Positions 19,756 through 32,094 of a DNA stretch of 64,000 nt are shown piece by piece. Each line of letters starts with the position of its first letter. Position 1 is the first letter of the stretch. This DNA comes from Bagarius yarrelli (taxonomy: Eukaryota; Chordata; Actinopteri; Siluriformes; Sisoridae), in NCBI GenBank assembly GCA_005784505.1, contig VCAZ01000155.1, positions 1 to 64,000 of the forward strand, given 5' to 3'. A program made the translations under genes and the position numbers. The notes beneath the pieces were generated by a model, which ran no database searches, had not been told where the DNA came from, and was given only the letters and a program-made list of their open reading frames with translations.

Positions 19756-21320
19756 TTATTGTGTAAAAAGAAAAAACCTAAAACTGATCAGACCTAAACA
19801 TGATAAACTGATAGGAACCTCTACATATACACAGTTTATCTGTGATAAAACTTGCACCTGGCATGCTTCGTACAAGGGAGATTTTACCGCACAGCCTGCA
19901 TTACCTGTGCACGTCTGTGCCTTTTTTGTGCCAGCTGTGAAAGAAATAGCAACCGGTAAGTGCTGGCAACTGTCCTGTGCTGGCTCCAAGGACACCCCAC
20001 ACAGCTCCCCTGTTAACTGTTTCTAAAAAGCCTGGTGTGTCATAGGCTGATCTCTTTCACTTATGCTCAGTTGCTTGTGCAGCAAGTAGCTAATTGTGAC
20101 AGCAATGTCAACACAGTGGTGCAGCACTGTCATGTACCATTTCCTGCTCTTTTTCCATGAGGAATTGTACCTAATAAATTAGTCTAAATTCTCCTCCCAT
20201 ATAGCGATTGTAATCTTTTGCAGCAGTGGGAACTGGAACATCCACATTCTTTTACCCACTGCTGGATTTACCCACTCTTTTTACAGTTTTCCCTGACAAT
20301 GCAGTGTGCAGAGTAGTGCACACACTCACCTTTCATGTGTCCATCCATTTAATTTAAAATAGAGATCCCTCTCTGATCCACCTTAGTGATTACCATGGAG
20401 ATTTTATCAGTGCATTGACCTTGATTTTTGAGACACCAATCTTCGTGTTTTTGATCATGGGTCCACAGGCTCCACCCCTGATGCTGAAAAAGTGCAGTAG
20501 TCTGGTGTAAAAATGATCACAGTAAATGTGATATCCAGAGCCTAAATACTCATTTCTGACCAAAGAAATAACAGCATCAAAGGAAAGACCCTTGCCACTC
20601 ATTCACGATTTTCCTGTGTAAATGTTAAAATCAATGGTGTAGCCACTACTTTCACATTAAACAAATAGTTTTATTCCCCACTTTTTTGTCTTACTTTTAT
20701 GTTTTTGTTTGTCTTTGATAGCTACCATACGCTCATCCATAAAAAGGCTTTGTCAGGGTGGTACACAGCTTTGCAGGCTACACGTAAGCTGTCATATAGG
20801 GGCAAAACTCTGTACAAGCAGTCATACTCACTTGTGCAAAAATCTCTGAGCTATTAAAGATTTAAAATCCCCATGTATAATGTGAGGCCAATATATTTGC
20901 TCAGTTCACTTTTGTTGACTTCAGTCCACTTGGATATTTTGCCTGCAGCAATATTTTTTGCTGCTTTTTTATTAGTGTTTACTTATTGAGTTTTAATAGT
21001 GTGCTTGTCAAAAACACTGATGAAAATCTCAATGGGGTTGGGCTGTCAACAGAAGTTGACAAACGTTGCACACCTGCTTTTCTCTTAAAGAGGGATCGAT
21101 GTGTAGGTTGAGGCAAACTATCAGCATCCTTTTCCGTTTTCCCACTCAGAAGAATGATTAGGGACTGTCTCTAATTTACCGCCTCTGGTGTTAGCCCTCT
21201 GACCATAACATCTCACTCTGCAACTTGGAACAGATGGCTCTGAGGTGCAGGATGACTCTGAGGGCTCCACTGGCTCTCTAATTTTTTCAAATGCAATATA
21301 GAAATGACAAACAGAAATGG
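19756..21320 (-). pseudogene. piggyBac-type transposase relic
   Basis: On the minus strand a frame at 20390-20602 reads MSGKGLSFDAVISLVRNEYLG then SGYHIYCDHFYT, the segment that contains a catalytic Asp in piggyBac transposases (D-x-F-Y-T/S). Frames at about 20040-20200 match the following YNRYMGG and DIAVT-like blocks. A 79-codon frame (19756-19995) has the Cys-rich C-terminal zinc-binding domain, with CTGNAGC followed by YEACQVQ. Stops and gaps separate these parts, so it is inactive. Termini (TTAA) were not identified; the 5' part to 21320 is inferred from position. Confidence 0.65.
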
Positions 21321-21658
21321 TGCATCATGCAGCCAGGTTCATACTATGTTTTATTTTCATTTATTGTCCAACCCAAAAGCAAAGAATTTTTCTTGTGATT
21401 TCATGTTCTCATCTTCCAGTTTTGAAAAATGGTAACAACATAAAAAAAAAAAGCAAATCATAGTTCATGCAAACATATTTACTTGTTCTGGAGCAGCACA
21501 ATACCTAAATGTCAGCTTTGTCTCCTTTAGAAACCCTCAATTTACAATTAGCAAATATTTATCCAAGGTGCAGGGTGGCTCTGAGGGCTCGAATGGCTCA
21601 ACATTTTGGTTTAATTTTATTTTTTTAACAAAGAAGTAAGGCAAACTGCTAAGTAACT

Positions 21659-21775
21659 TACAGTCATGTGAAAAAATTAGGACACCCTATGAAAGCCTGT
21701 GTTTTTTTTTAACAAATTTGGAAATATAGAAATTTGAAATTAATTTAAAGCAATAGTGAATCTAGCCACAGGGGT
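21659..21775 (+). mobile_element. Tc1/mariner-like terminus
   Basis: TA followed by cagtcatgtgaaaaaattag, a terminus of a common fish Tc1/mariner or MITE family. The other end was not found; it grades into the RTE 5' region. Confidence 0.5.
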
Positions 21776-22578
21776 CACAAGCCAATGACTTCGGTGCCAC
21801 TCCCAAACCTGGCTAAATAGAGAGGGTTGTGTCAGGATCCGATGTAAACAGGGTGATGAGTCTAAAGTTGAAGGGCTGATGGTGAATGTTGTTATGGTCC
21901 ACAAGTAGGTTGTGAGTTAGAAGAGAAGTTCTATGAGGAGTTAGATGAGCTAATTGTGAGTATTCTCAGGGGAGAGAGAGTAGTGATAGGCGCAGACATT
22001 AATGGACATGTTGGTGAGGGGAACCGAGGTGATGAAGAAGTGTTGGGCAGGTTTGGAATCAGGTAAAGAAACAGTGAAGTACAGATAATAATAGACTTTT
22101 CTAAGAGGATGGAAATGGCTGTGGTAAATACTTTTTTCTAGAAGAGAGAGGAGCATATCAGAAGTGATCTGAAAGAGATTAGTGACTGTAAAATTGTGGT
22201 GGGAGAGAGTGTAGCCAGACAGCATAGGATGGTGGCGTGTAAGATAAAGATCTTAGGAAGATGTAAGAAAAAGACAAAGGTAGAGAAGAAAACCAAGTGG
22301 TGGAAGCTGAAAAAGGAAAAATACTGTGAAGAATTTAGACAGGAGTTGAAACAGGCTCTGGGCGGTCAGTTAGTGTTTGTAGATGAATGGCAAACTACAG
22401 CAGAAGTGATCAGGGAGACAGGAGGAAAGGTGATAGGTGTGTCATATGGAAGGAGGAAAGAAGATAAGGACCAGGTGGTGGAATGAGAAAGTTCAGGATA
22501 GTTTACAGAGGAAGAGGTTAGCCAAGAAGAACTGGGACATGGAAAGAACTGAGAAAAGTAGACAGGAATACAAGGATT
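21776..22578 (+). mobile_element. RTE-like LINE (5' region and endonuclease to linker)
   Basis: Begins with a leader also typical of fish RTE insertions (agccacaggggtcacaagcc). Frames then cover an endonuclease end and the basic linker (VEKKTKWWKLKKEKYCEEFRQ at about 22275-22345, GVSYGRRKEDKDQVVE). It shares these blocks with 38240-40185. It is cut at about 22578 where DIRS copy 3 begins. Confidence 0.75.
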
Positions 22579-24505
22579 TGCAACCGCTGGGAGTTCTGCC
22601 ACACCGGGACCGGGCCCCTCCTCCGCGGGGCGGAGGGTCCTACAGAGATCACATCCCGCCATCTGGGGGATGGTATGTAAAGAAACACCTAGGACTGACA
22701 AAAAGAGGCAGTACAACATAGGGAAAGGGCCCTGGAGTGGGCTCTGCACAAGGAAAGATGCCAGGCCCAGGGACACACATTGTTTCTACTTGAGGAGATG
22801 GGGAACACTGCGCCAAGGAGCAGTGGAGGATGCACACATGGGGCCGCCTCAGAAGCCACTAGATGTGGAGCACAACCTAGCGAGGGTTCCTGAGCTCTCA
22901 CTCCCAGGGGGCAGGGTAAGCCACCCCTGGCCTGGTAAGCCTCGAGTATTGCTTCCACTAGCCAGCGTCCCCCTTTCGCCGTCCTCCATAGCAGACAAAG
23001 AGCCGATCAGAGCGTTTGAATCTCTGAGTGCAGTCTAGGTACACGAGGGCCGCACCTGACACAACAAGAGAAGGTCAGGATTCCCCTGTTGGGGGGAATA
23101 GCTTGCAAGGTCACCACCTGATCCCTGAAGGTAGTGGTGGATACCTTGGGCACGTATCCTGGCCTAGGCTTCAAGACAGCTAATGTGGGTGGAGCCTCCA
23201 CTCGCCCCCGAGGGACCTCTGTCGTGAAAGCGCACAGTTGAGGTCGCCTTGGATGTGAGGGGCAAGCACAGACCTGAGCCTGTGCTGGCCCCACAGCAGG
23301 AGATGGCGGGCAAGTTGTGACATACGACGGGAGCATACACCGCCCTGATGGTTGATATATGCAACCGTCGCAGAGTTGTCCGTGCTTGCCCTGAACCATT
23401 GACCGGAACCTCTTCAGGGCCAACCACAATGCCAACAACTCGAGGCAATTGATATGCCAGTGCAGTTGTGGGTCTGACCACACACCAGCGGCTGCCTTCC
23501 CGTTGCACACTGCTCCCCAGCCCGTGGCAGATGCATCTGTCGTAATGACAATGCGTCTCGACACCTGTCCCATGGGCACCCCTGCCTGTAGGAATGCTGT
23601 GCCCCCCAAGGACTGAGAGTTCGGCGACACAACTGGGTGACGTGCACCATGTGTGCTGTTGTGCCATACCCATCTCGGGACCTGGTCGCAGAGCCAGTGC
23701 TGAAGCGGTCTCATGTGCATCAGTCCCAATGAAACCACTCCGGCCGAAGATGCAAAATGCCCCAGAGCCTCTGAAAGTGTTTGAAAGGGACCGCTGTGCT
23801 GAGCTTGAGCTCACACATTTCAGCACTGCCTGGGCTCTCTCGGAAGAGAGCTGAGCCGTCATTGCGACTGAGTCCAGGTGTATACCGAGAAAATAGATAC
23901 TCTGCATGGGGGAGAGTCTGCTCTTTTCCCAGTTGACCTGAAGCCCCAACCGGGCAAGGTGGTGGAGCACCTTGTCCCTGTTTGCAACCACAATCTCTGG
24001 AATTGTCAAGATAGTTGAGGATGCGCACACCCGCCTCCTGAAGTGGGGCTAAGGCGGCTTCCGCGAGCTTCGTAAAGACACGCGGGGACAGGGACAGCCC
24101 GAAGGCGAACCGCAGAAATGGCCTGTGCCTTGGGAGGATCGAGACATGAAAGTCTCGTTCCTGGGGCTTTATGCACGTCAGTATATGCCTGAGAGTCAGC
24201 ATCTTGAACGGGGACCTGTGAAGGGCCTAGTTCAGCCTCCTCAAATCCGGAGAAGGGATGCAATCTTGACCCGCAGGAAAGCAGTGCTCTTGTCTCGGAT
24301 GAAGGTCTCGAGAATGCCGCTGAACCTGGGCGGGAGTCTGGTGAACTGAATCGCGTAGCCGAGCCAAATGGTCTTGAGAAGCCACTGGGAGGCACTGAGA
24401 AGGCTTCCCCAAGCTTCCAGGCTCCCGCAAAAACGATCTCAGAGTACCCCGGGTGGGATCGCTGTGGCTGACTTGGGAAAGTGCAGTGGTCAGAGGTAGA
24501 AAAAG
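22579..24505 (-). mobile_element. DIRS1-like copy 3 (RT, RNase H, tyrosine recombinase)
   Basis: Minus-strand order is RT (24395 to about 23720), RNase H (about 23600 to 23300) and YR (about 23250 to 22690). RT shows MLTLRHILTCIKPQERDFHV, then FGLSLSPRVFTKLAEAALAP and ILNYLD, where the YLDD box is followed by a frameshift. RNase H shows ITTDASATGWGAVCNG and INCLELLALWLAL, with two catalytic acidic residues kept. A YR linker segment GYVPKVSTTTFRDQVVTLQ follows. Many frame changes. It abuts an RTE LINE at 22578; no terminal hairpin is present at either end. Confidence 0.85.
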
Positions 24506-24599
24506 TAGTGTGCTTTTAGTTTTCATCTTAAACTGCTTCTCTTCTGGTAAGATAGGATTGCAACTTTGTGTACTGCTTCATTATATTAGTTGGACTGAG

Positions 24600-25160
24600 T
24601 TGTTAGTTGGATAATTTGTGTACTCATACCTCCAGCTCCCCCTACTCCACTCTTTCTGTCTGCAGAGGACTTTGCTTCCTTCTATGATGAAAAGACTAAG
24701 CAAATCCGCAAGACCTTTACCACCTCTCCAGGTAACCTTACAATTTCCACTCATGACTTGTCTTCTCCTTTACCTTCACATTTTTTTACCTTAGGATCAG
24801 AAGGGGTTCAACATATCATCCTGTCCTGCAATCCTACCACCTGTCCACTAGACCCAATCTCTTTGGCAATGCTCCAGACCATCTCTCCTGATCTTTTGCC
24901 TTTTATCTCTTCAATCATCAATAGCTCCTTATCTTTTGGTCAGGTACCAACATCTTTTAAGAGAGCACGGGTTACTCCTATCCTGAAGAAGCTTGCGATG
25001 GACCTCTCAGACAACTACAGACCGGTATTACTTCTCTCCTTTCTTTATAAATTACTTGAACGCACTGTCTTTAATCAACTATCTCTCTTTCTCACACAGA
25101 ATAACCTTCAAGACCCCAATCAGTCTGGCTTCAAAGCTGCTCACTCTACATGTATGTAAT
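24600..25160 (+). mobile_element. L2-like LINE RT fragment
   Basis: A plus-strand frame contains EDFASFYDEKTKQIRK, CPLDPISLAMLQTISPDLLPF, INSSLSFGQVPTSFKRARV and NPILKK-type and LLERTVFNQLSLFLTQNNL motifs, the fingers part of an L2-clade RT. It ends at GFKAAHST, before the catalytic Asp. It belongs to a different subfamily from 15337-16500. Confidence 0.8.
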
Positions 25161-25489
25161 ATTTTCAGTATGTAATATTGACTGCAAATAAAATACTGGA
25201 TACACTGGTAGTGGGCAGAATAACTGGCAGTTTGCAGTGATTTTTATGCTTTAATACAGTCAAATAATTACAGCACCCTTAAGATGTTGTCTTCTCTTCT
25301 CTCTAGGTTGTTGATGTTGGCCCTGACCTTATTCCCTTATTCCTGAATTTTGATTTGTTAGTTCTTTTTCTTCTCCTATCGGCTGTTTCCTTTTAGGGGT
25401 TGATACAGCGAATCATCTGTCTCCACCTAACCCTAATCTCTACAGCCTCTTCATAACACCCATTAACTCCATGTCCTTGTTTATCACAC

Positions 25490-26215
25490 CCATTTACCTC
25501 CTCATTGGTCTTTCTTTTTGACTTCTGCCTGGTACCTTCATTTTAAACATTCTCTTTCCAATTGATTTACTATCCCTCCTATTTACATGTCCAAACCACC
25601 TCAATCTGGCTTTCCTGCCTTTTTTCCCAAAACAACTAACATGAGCCGTCTCCCTGACGACCTCGTTCCTAATTTTGTCCAACCTAGTCACTTCCCAAAA
25701 AACCCTCAACATTTTCAGCTCTGCTACTTCCAGCTCTGCCACCTGTCTCTTCCTCTTCGGCACTGTCTCTAAACTATACATCACAGCTGGTCTCACCACT
25801 GTCTTGTACACCTTTGCCTTAATTCTAGCTGATATCCTCCTGTCACACCTCACTCCTGACACGCTTCTTTACCTCTTTTACACACTCTCCATTGCTCTGG
25901 ATTGTTGACCCCAAGTACTTAAACTTTTGTACCTTCTTTACCTATTTACCCTGTAATCTCACTGTTCCACTTCCTTCACTTTTATTTAAACACATGTATT
26001 CTGTCTTGCTACAACTGACTTTTATTCCTTTTCTTTCCAGAGCAAACCTCCACCTATCCAGGTTTTCCTCCACCTGCTCCCTGTTGTTACTACAGATCAC
26101 AATGTTATCTGGAAACACTATTGTTCAAGGAGATTCCTGTCTGACCTTGTCTATCAACCAATCCATTACCACAGCAAACAAGAAGGGGCTCAGAGCTGAT
26201 TTCTGATGCAGTCCC
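25490..26215 (-). mobile_element. RTE-like LINE 3' end
   Basis: A 122-codon minus-strand frame (25494-25862) reads ISARIKAKVYKTVVRPAVMY, then ELEVAELKMLRVFWEVTRLDKIRNE and ARLRWFGHVNRR, the C-terminal region after the RT palm in RTE-type LINEs. RT palm remnants lie upstream to 26215, with stops, including a catalytic box that reads DNIVIC rather than DDIVIC. It is the 3' counterpart of the RTE pieces at 21776 and 38240. Confidence 0.8.
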
Positions 26216-26990
26216 ACCTCAAATATGAACTCACTTTGTGTTGCACTTCACAATTATAATTATTTATTTAGTACTGCACTTCTGCTTTTAAGCTAGGATT
26301 GAGTTATTTTAATTTAATATTTGCTAATATTGGCTTCTTTTTATATCGTAATGAAGTATGCAATACAATTTTGCTTTGAAAACTATTAAGATAAAAACCT
26401 ATTCTAGAAAAAGTCTTCAGAATAAAACCACAAGTCAAGTGGCCTTGACTTGCTTCTGTTAGGTACGTTGATTTGAATAGCTAAAAACCTTCATAGACTC
26501 GTTTAATCAACTTCTGCAACATTGTGTTTCATACTTAGAAGAGTTGGCTCGTGAACTTTCTCCCTGCGGTGAAGACAATCACTTTTTCCCAGAATGAGTG
26601 GCCCTGATCTAAATGAATCATTAATTTTCTTCATTTAAAGGACACATAAAAGGGCAAAGAAAATAAAAAAATGAGGCCCTCACCTCAGGCAAAAAGGCCA
26701 TTTCTATTAGCCTGACTATATGGAAAGGATAATATAATCCTTTGACCTTTAAGGTTAGATGCCTGTATAAAAATGTTAGAGAGAAACAATCTTGTTGAAA
26801 ACAAGCAGGTAGTTCATCCCTAAAGAAAACAAGGAGTATTAACAAAGAAAAACATGCAGAAACTTACCTGGAATATTCTGTTACAACTTAAGCTGCATTG
26901 TAATCTATTATCACAATTTGGATGAACTGGACTGAACTCCCTAGCAATATTGTGGTTGAATAGAAAATCCCACAGAATTCATCCATTCAT
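26216..26990. other. AT-rich non-coding stretch
   Basis: No frames or repeats beyond chance; nothing recognised. Confidence 0.4.
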
Positions 26991-26999
26991 CTATATATC

Positions 27000-27235
27000 T
27001 ACCACCAAATTTCTAGAAAAAGTTGGGACAACTTTTCCTATGTCAACTTTCTTCAGACCTGTAGCAGACATCAAATATAAAATGAGCTTATTTAGTAAAA
27101 AAGTGTAAAATTCCTCTGTTTAACATTTGCAAATAAGATTTTGGCTTATGTAATTTGAAAGTCCTTCAGTTTTTATTTAATTTAATTTAAATGAAAAAAA
27201 AGCCCCAACTTTTCCGGAATTTGGGTTGTATTATT
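27000..27235. mobile_element. MITE-like DNA element
   Basis: Contains agttgggacaacttttcc near the left and ccccaacttttccggaattt near the right, inverted versions of one terminus. The spacing of about 220 bases and lack of coding sequence suggest a non-autonomous DNA transposon. Target duplication was not established. Confidence 0.4.
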
Positions 27236-27584
27236 ATTAAAACTGATATTATATTCTGATACGTTTGGCTTAATACCTTACAAATACATAATAATAATTC
27301 TATAACTTATGATTTTAATTAATATTGTCCATGCAGGAACATAGATCCTGATTTTTACCTTGTGCTTTAAAGGGGATTGGGAAAATATATATAAATACTT
27401 TGTTTAAAGTATAATTAATTAAACCCCTTTTTTTAACTGTCAAGATGCTATGTAATGTGATCTGTTGTATATTCAAGAGCCTAGTGTTTTCCCACTGATC
27501 GGTGAAGACAAAAATCTATTAATCAACTGCAAAGCCAAAAGAAAACCGCTGCCACATTACAGGTAATAAATGTTTCATACTAGC

Positions 27585-27942
27585 TGTAAGGAAGTGAACT
27601 GAGTAGAATCCATAATGGCTTTATTTAGAAAAGAAGCAGTATTCAAAGAGAAGTCATGAAGCAGGCATAAGTGGGTACACATTAATCCAAATAGTAAGAG
27701 GTAATAGGCAGACAAATCCAAAATGTAAGACAAATAGCGTAAACCAAACAGAGATCAAAACCATATACTTGAAATAACACATGAACGATAGGTAAATTGC
27801 TCGGCAAACAACACTTCGCAATGTGCTTAGCGAGTTGGTAGTTTAAATAGCCCGCTAACAGGAAGTCCTCACTGAAGATGGCAGCCAGGGCTAATATTCA
27901 GGGGACGACGCCCTCTGGTGTTGAGAGGGCAGAATCGCTACA
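27585..27942 (-). mobile_element. Solo LTR with 5-bp target duplication
   Basis: 358 bases bounded by tgtaag and gctaca, directly flanked on both sides by ctagc, a perfect 5-bp target site duplication. On the minus strand it has a TATA-like ctatttaaa (complement near 27843-27851) and an ATAAA-type signal near the 3' side, suggesting a gypsy-class LTR. A solo LTR forms when the two LTRs of an inserted element recombine and remove the internal region. Confidence 0.85.
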
Positions 27943-29714
27943 CTAGCTCAGGCACCATAAACAAAGAGCACTGCCTGAGGGTCAGGTTTTGCCGTTTAAG
28001 TTTTCTTGAAAGTAAATAGCAAAAACATAATTCAAATTTATGCTGTTTAAATTAAAATGAGGCATTTTCTTTTTGAGGCAATTTGAATAAAATCACATTT
28101 TAAATTGTTACAATGTTTAGATTTTGACAGTAGCTTTCGTATGAATTTTTTAGAGTGTCATTTTTAGAAAACTTTTAACATTTAGACAAAGTCAAAAAAA
28201 ACTATTTAATCACAAAAATGACAGGTTTATCAAATTTAGAAAAATACAAAATACATGGTATGCTAATGCTCTTGAAACGCAAAAAGAAATACACACATCC
28301 TAGAACCAATATCCTGAAACATTATATCATGTTGGGTATAAATGCATAGAATATTTAAACATTAAATGGCGAACATCTGGACACTAATGAAAACAAACCA
28401 GTGACAGAGAGAAGTTCTGACAACACTTAGATCAAAGCAATGCACAACTATAAGAAAATATATCAGTGCTTGCATAGTGGGGAGTATGTCATGCTGATAG
28501 CAGAGATTTGTGGCCTTACAATATTCCATCTGTTCTTTGTTCTCTCATTCCTTCTTTCTCTGTCAGAGAGGCACAGAGACACACAAACACTACTATTTTT
28601 TACTATTTTTTTACTTTGACGGTGGCCCATAAAATATTGGCTTGTGTGATTAACAAGTATTTTTATTTGATTTCATATTATTGCCCATTTAGAAATGCCC
28701 CAACTATTTCAAAAGACAATAAATTTGGCGTATTTTCAAAAATTGAAATACGTGGCCCAAACTGCCACAAAACAATAAAATATTGGCTTGTGTGATTTAA
28801 AAGTATTTTAGATTTCATATTATTGAAATTTTTAGAAACTGAAAAATTTCAAAATTCCTTAGTATTGTAAAACATTAACAGAAAAGAATAGCATAGGCAA
28901 AGTGTTTGTAACTGAAAAAAAAATTCCTCTGTGTACACAGAAAAAGAATATCTGTTATGTTCTAGTTTTGTACTGTTAAGTTTTTTACATTTAACTCTCT
29001 TTGTGTGCGACAGTTTTTACTTACATGTAAAACATGTAGACATCATTGTGTGCTGACAGTAAAACATTGAACTCCTGCTTACAATTGCTTTGCTTGTGTC
29101 CTTGGACTAGCAGCCCCTATTGGCCATGAATATTTCCGTTGTGTTGTGACTTGATTTAGTTGTGTTGTGAACGTATACATTTTTTTTGGGTATGTTCATT
29201 TGAGTAAGTATGAATGCTTAAATCCAAACCCTGGTGGGCATCAAACAAGGTGATATGATATAAATGTGACACGACAAAAAACAGAAAAACAGACATAATG
29301 TCAGAAGGTTCGATGCAAATGCAATTCTGATTGAGATTCTTTAATTTAAGGGACAGAATGCTCAAGCCTAATAACCTTGTTTTGTTTTATCAAAGAACCC
29401 GTGTTACCTATTAGTTGAAAAAGGCATTGGAAATGCTTCCTAATTGTTTGTGCGTACAATGAAGAAAATTCTGACGCTCTTTAAACATTTTAGGTGCTCT
29501 TTGAAAGTTCTCAGCTGGTAAAAGTAAAACCATATACACATCCACACGATGGCACACCTTCATCTTTCACAAGTCTTTTTGGTTGGAAAGATCTTTGTAT
29601 GGACGCTTTGTATGGATGCTAAGCTATTAATTTTGGCTTGATTCCGTTGTGTTGTGAAATTATGTTTGCTTTTTAAATGTTGTTTAAAAGTACTTATGGA
29701 CTTGGGCAGGCTTG
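27943..29714. other. AT-rich stretch containing a diverged tandem duplication
   Basis: No coding signal. The tandem duplication at 28620-28860 is described separately. Confidence 0.4.
28620..28860. repeat. Diverged tandem duplication, unit about 130 bp
   Basis: First unit from about 28620 (cggtggcccataaaatattg) and second from about 28751 (cgtggcccaa ... aaaatattggc). Both continue with ggcttgtgtgatt, aagtatttt and atttcatattattg in the same order. Confidence 0.75.
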
Positions 29715-30282
29715 GGGTCGCGGACTGAGCAGTATGTGGCCCAGAGTCACAGAATCGCTAACCCCAATACCGGGAGAGCTACAGATAAAGGCGTCGCCTC
29801 TTTATAGACCAGGGCTAAATCCCTTGGTATTCCTACGGCTCTAGTCGACCCCATCTGTGGGTGTGTCACACTGGACAACACAGCCTTCACCAGCCTTCAA
29901 TGCTACACCCACTATGATCTAGCTGAAGACTGGCTGCATTTTCCTGTCAACTGGAGGCGGCCATCTTGAAGCTTGGCTTTGGAGTGGCAGCCGAATGTGT
30001 GGGGTTGCGGGGTTCCTCATCCGTTAAAATGAGGAACCACTTAGCTGCAACACATAATCCAAACATTTAGCCAGGGACTAGGGAATTTTTCCCCCTGGCA
30101 TCTTAAGCAGAATAGAGTCATTTAGTCCTGCCCAAAAAAAGGTCCTTCAGGTCAACATCATTAAACCCCACGAGGCCGCATAGTCCACAAAATTCCTCCA
30201 CATAATTCTCAAGGATGGAATTGCCTTGACGAAGGCGAAGCAGATGGCTAACTGCTGGGTTCATTATCTAGGTGGATGATTC
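29715..30282 (-). pseudogene. Ty3/gypsy-like gag (N-terminal part)
   Basis: On the minus strand, just inside the LTR at 30283, a frame begins MNPA and continues SHLLRLRQGNSILENYVEEF, CGLCGLVGFNDVDLKDLF, typical of the capsid region of teleost gypsy elements. Gag would assemble the virus-like particle. Stops accumulate after about 100 codons, and the remaining sequence to 29715 (with LTDEEPRNP and later scraps) is degraded. Protease and pol are missing. Confidence 0.7.
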
Positions 30283-30753
30283 TGTAAAAAAACTCCCACT
30301 GAGGCGAGCTGTACTGTAGAACCCAAGGTGCAGTTTATGTACAAGGTGATAAACCATACACATAAACTAAACTTGACTTGACAAGACAAAGTATGAACAC
30401 TAGCATAAATATAGACTTACCAAGCAGTGGAACACAAACAATCATCCACAAAGACAAAAGGCTACAAAGGGCTATATACACAGACAAACAAGGAAGACAT
30501 CAACTTAACAAGAGACACCTGAAACCAATAAACAACACAACACATAAATAACCAATAAAAACAGGACTTAAAACGGGGATCATGAAAGAGGAACACACAA
30601 GGATCAAATATCACATGGCAGGGAAATGAACAAAAGCATGAACAGGACAAGAACTCAAAACATAAAGCATGAAACAAAAAAACAAACATTAAACATAAAC
30701 AATGAACATGAACATTAAACATGAACAAACAAACGTGAAACAATAGCATAACA
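30283..30753 (-). mobile_element. Ty3/gypsy-like 5' LTR
   Basis: 471 bases bounded on the plus strand by tgtaaaaa and cataaca. On the minus strand it has the TATA-like tatatagccc (complement near 30471-30480), a downstream U5 part and, immediately after its end, the gag start. The promoter-distal part is a short tandem array (30640-30735) of motifs like aacatgaacattaa. Confidence 0.65.
30640..30735. repeat. Short tandem array in the LTR
   Basis: Repeats of catgaac/cattaaacataaac, about 6-14 bases each, in the U3 part of the gypsy LTR. Confidence 0.6.
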
Positions 30754-31784
30754 ATTAATATTAATTATTAAATAATTAATAAATAATCTGACTCATTCGT
30801 TTTTCTGTTTTTTACACTTTAGATATGCGCCATGTAACTTTCAAAATTACCATACATAATTATTTGGCTCATTTTTGTAATTTATTTAATTATCACACAC
30901 AACATATCTCTAGCCATATGACCGATTATAATTATTATGTATTGATTTGTTGGCGGATTTCTGTTACAAAAACTGCTTAAGGCCAATTGGCACAATTTAT
31001 ACTTATCTCAGTAACATCATTAAAATTGAACTGAATGTTTTTAGATCACTAATGAAATCTTCATATCAGGTGTAACCTATGAAGAGAAAATGACACCAAT
31101 GACACACAGGGTAATATTTGTGAAAGTGTATGTGACATTGCAAGAGTAAAATAAATTCGCATGTGCAAAATAAGTTTTGTAAAAATGTAAATCAAGTTAT
31201 AAGCTCAAAAAACATTTTGCATCTTTATATTAATTTGGAATAAATATGATTTGTATTTTTTGGACTTAAGTTTTTTCCACGTTTGAAATGTTGACACATT
31301 TTTTGCGCTGAAATGTGGCCAAAAGCCTTGCAAGTCTGTAAATGACAATTTCAAGCAAAAACAGCGGTGTTGCATACACAGGGCATACCTTTTCCTGCAA
31401 TTTCTTTCTTTTACTTGCACTTGCAGTTTTGGCACAATTCTTTACTAAAAGCATAAGTATTTCTTCTAACCAATCAAATGGGGTTCTTGTTGATGCTGTG
31501 TTTTCTATTTTCTGATTGGCTCAATAACTTATCAGGAATACGAAACTTGTATCATTTTAGCTCAAAATCATCTGGCGGCAGCAGGAATTACCATTACATA
31601 GTAATTCATAGTAACCAATTACATAAGAATTGCTTACATAAAAATCAAAATCTTGAGTATTTAAATTTTCAGGCAGGAGACAGTGTCAGTTGCCAAAGTG
31701 CATTATATTTAAGTATACAACAATAAGACAGTCAAACAATTCAATTATGTTAGGCAAAATATGGGAGTAAGACAAGAAGCTGGA
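30754..31784. other. AT-rich non-coding stretch
   Basis: Short chance frames only; nothing recognised. Confidence 0.4.
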
Positions 31785-32055
31785 GGATTAGTAAAGGGCC
31801 TTGCCTGGGGGCCCAGCAGTGGTGTCTTGGTGGTGCTGGGAATCGAACCCGGGTCTTCAAGTCATTAGTTCAACACCTTACCCATTTATAGCATTTGTCA
31901 TACGCCAAATTCAGAGTGACTTACATTTATTTTATTTAAACAATTAAGCGTTAAGCGCCCAGGGCTGGTAACTTGGTATTGCTGGTAATTAAACCCACAA
32001 TCTTCTGGTTAGCAGTCCAGCAAAATCACTACCAAGCTACCACCACCACAATATC
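31785..32055 (-). mobile_element. Two SINE-like repeats in series
   Basis: The first (31785-31885) carries, on the minus strand, a B-box-like gggttcgattcc. The second (31890-32055) has the widespread fish motif agagtgacttacatttat followed by a decayed B-box-like region and agcagtccag...ccaagctacca. Both are likely tRNA-derived in origin, but no A box or full tRNA fold was established. Confidence 0.5.
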
Positions 32056-32094
32056 CCAGCTGGCATTAAATATTCAAAGAACTTTATCTTACAT

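Noticed and set aside
22196..22486. A 96-codon Lys-rich frame as a host nuclear protein gene
   Set aside because: The same text recurs at 38856-39080 and belongs to the linker of an RTE-like LINE.
31785..32055. Possible tRNA genes from B-box-like motifs
   Set aside because: No cloverleaf or A box could be built; the surrounding text is a repeat found several times in the window.
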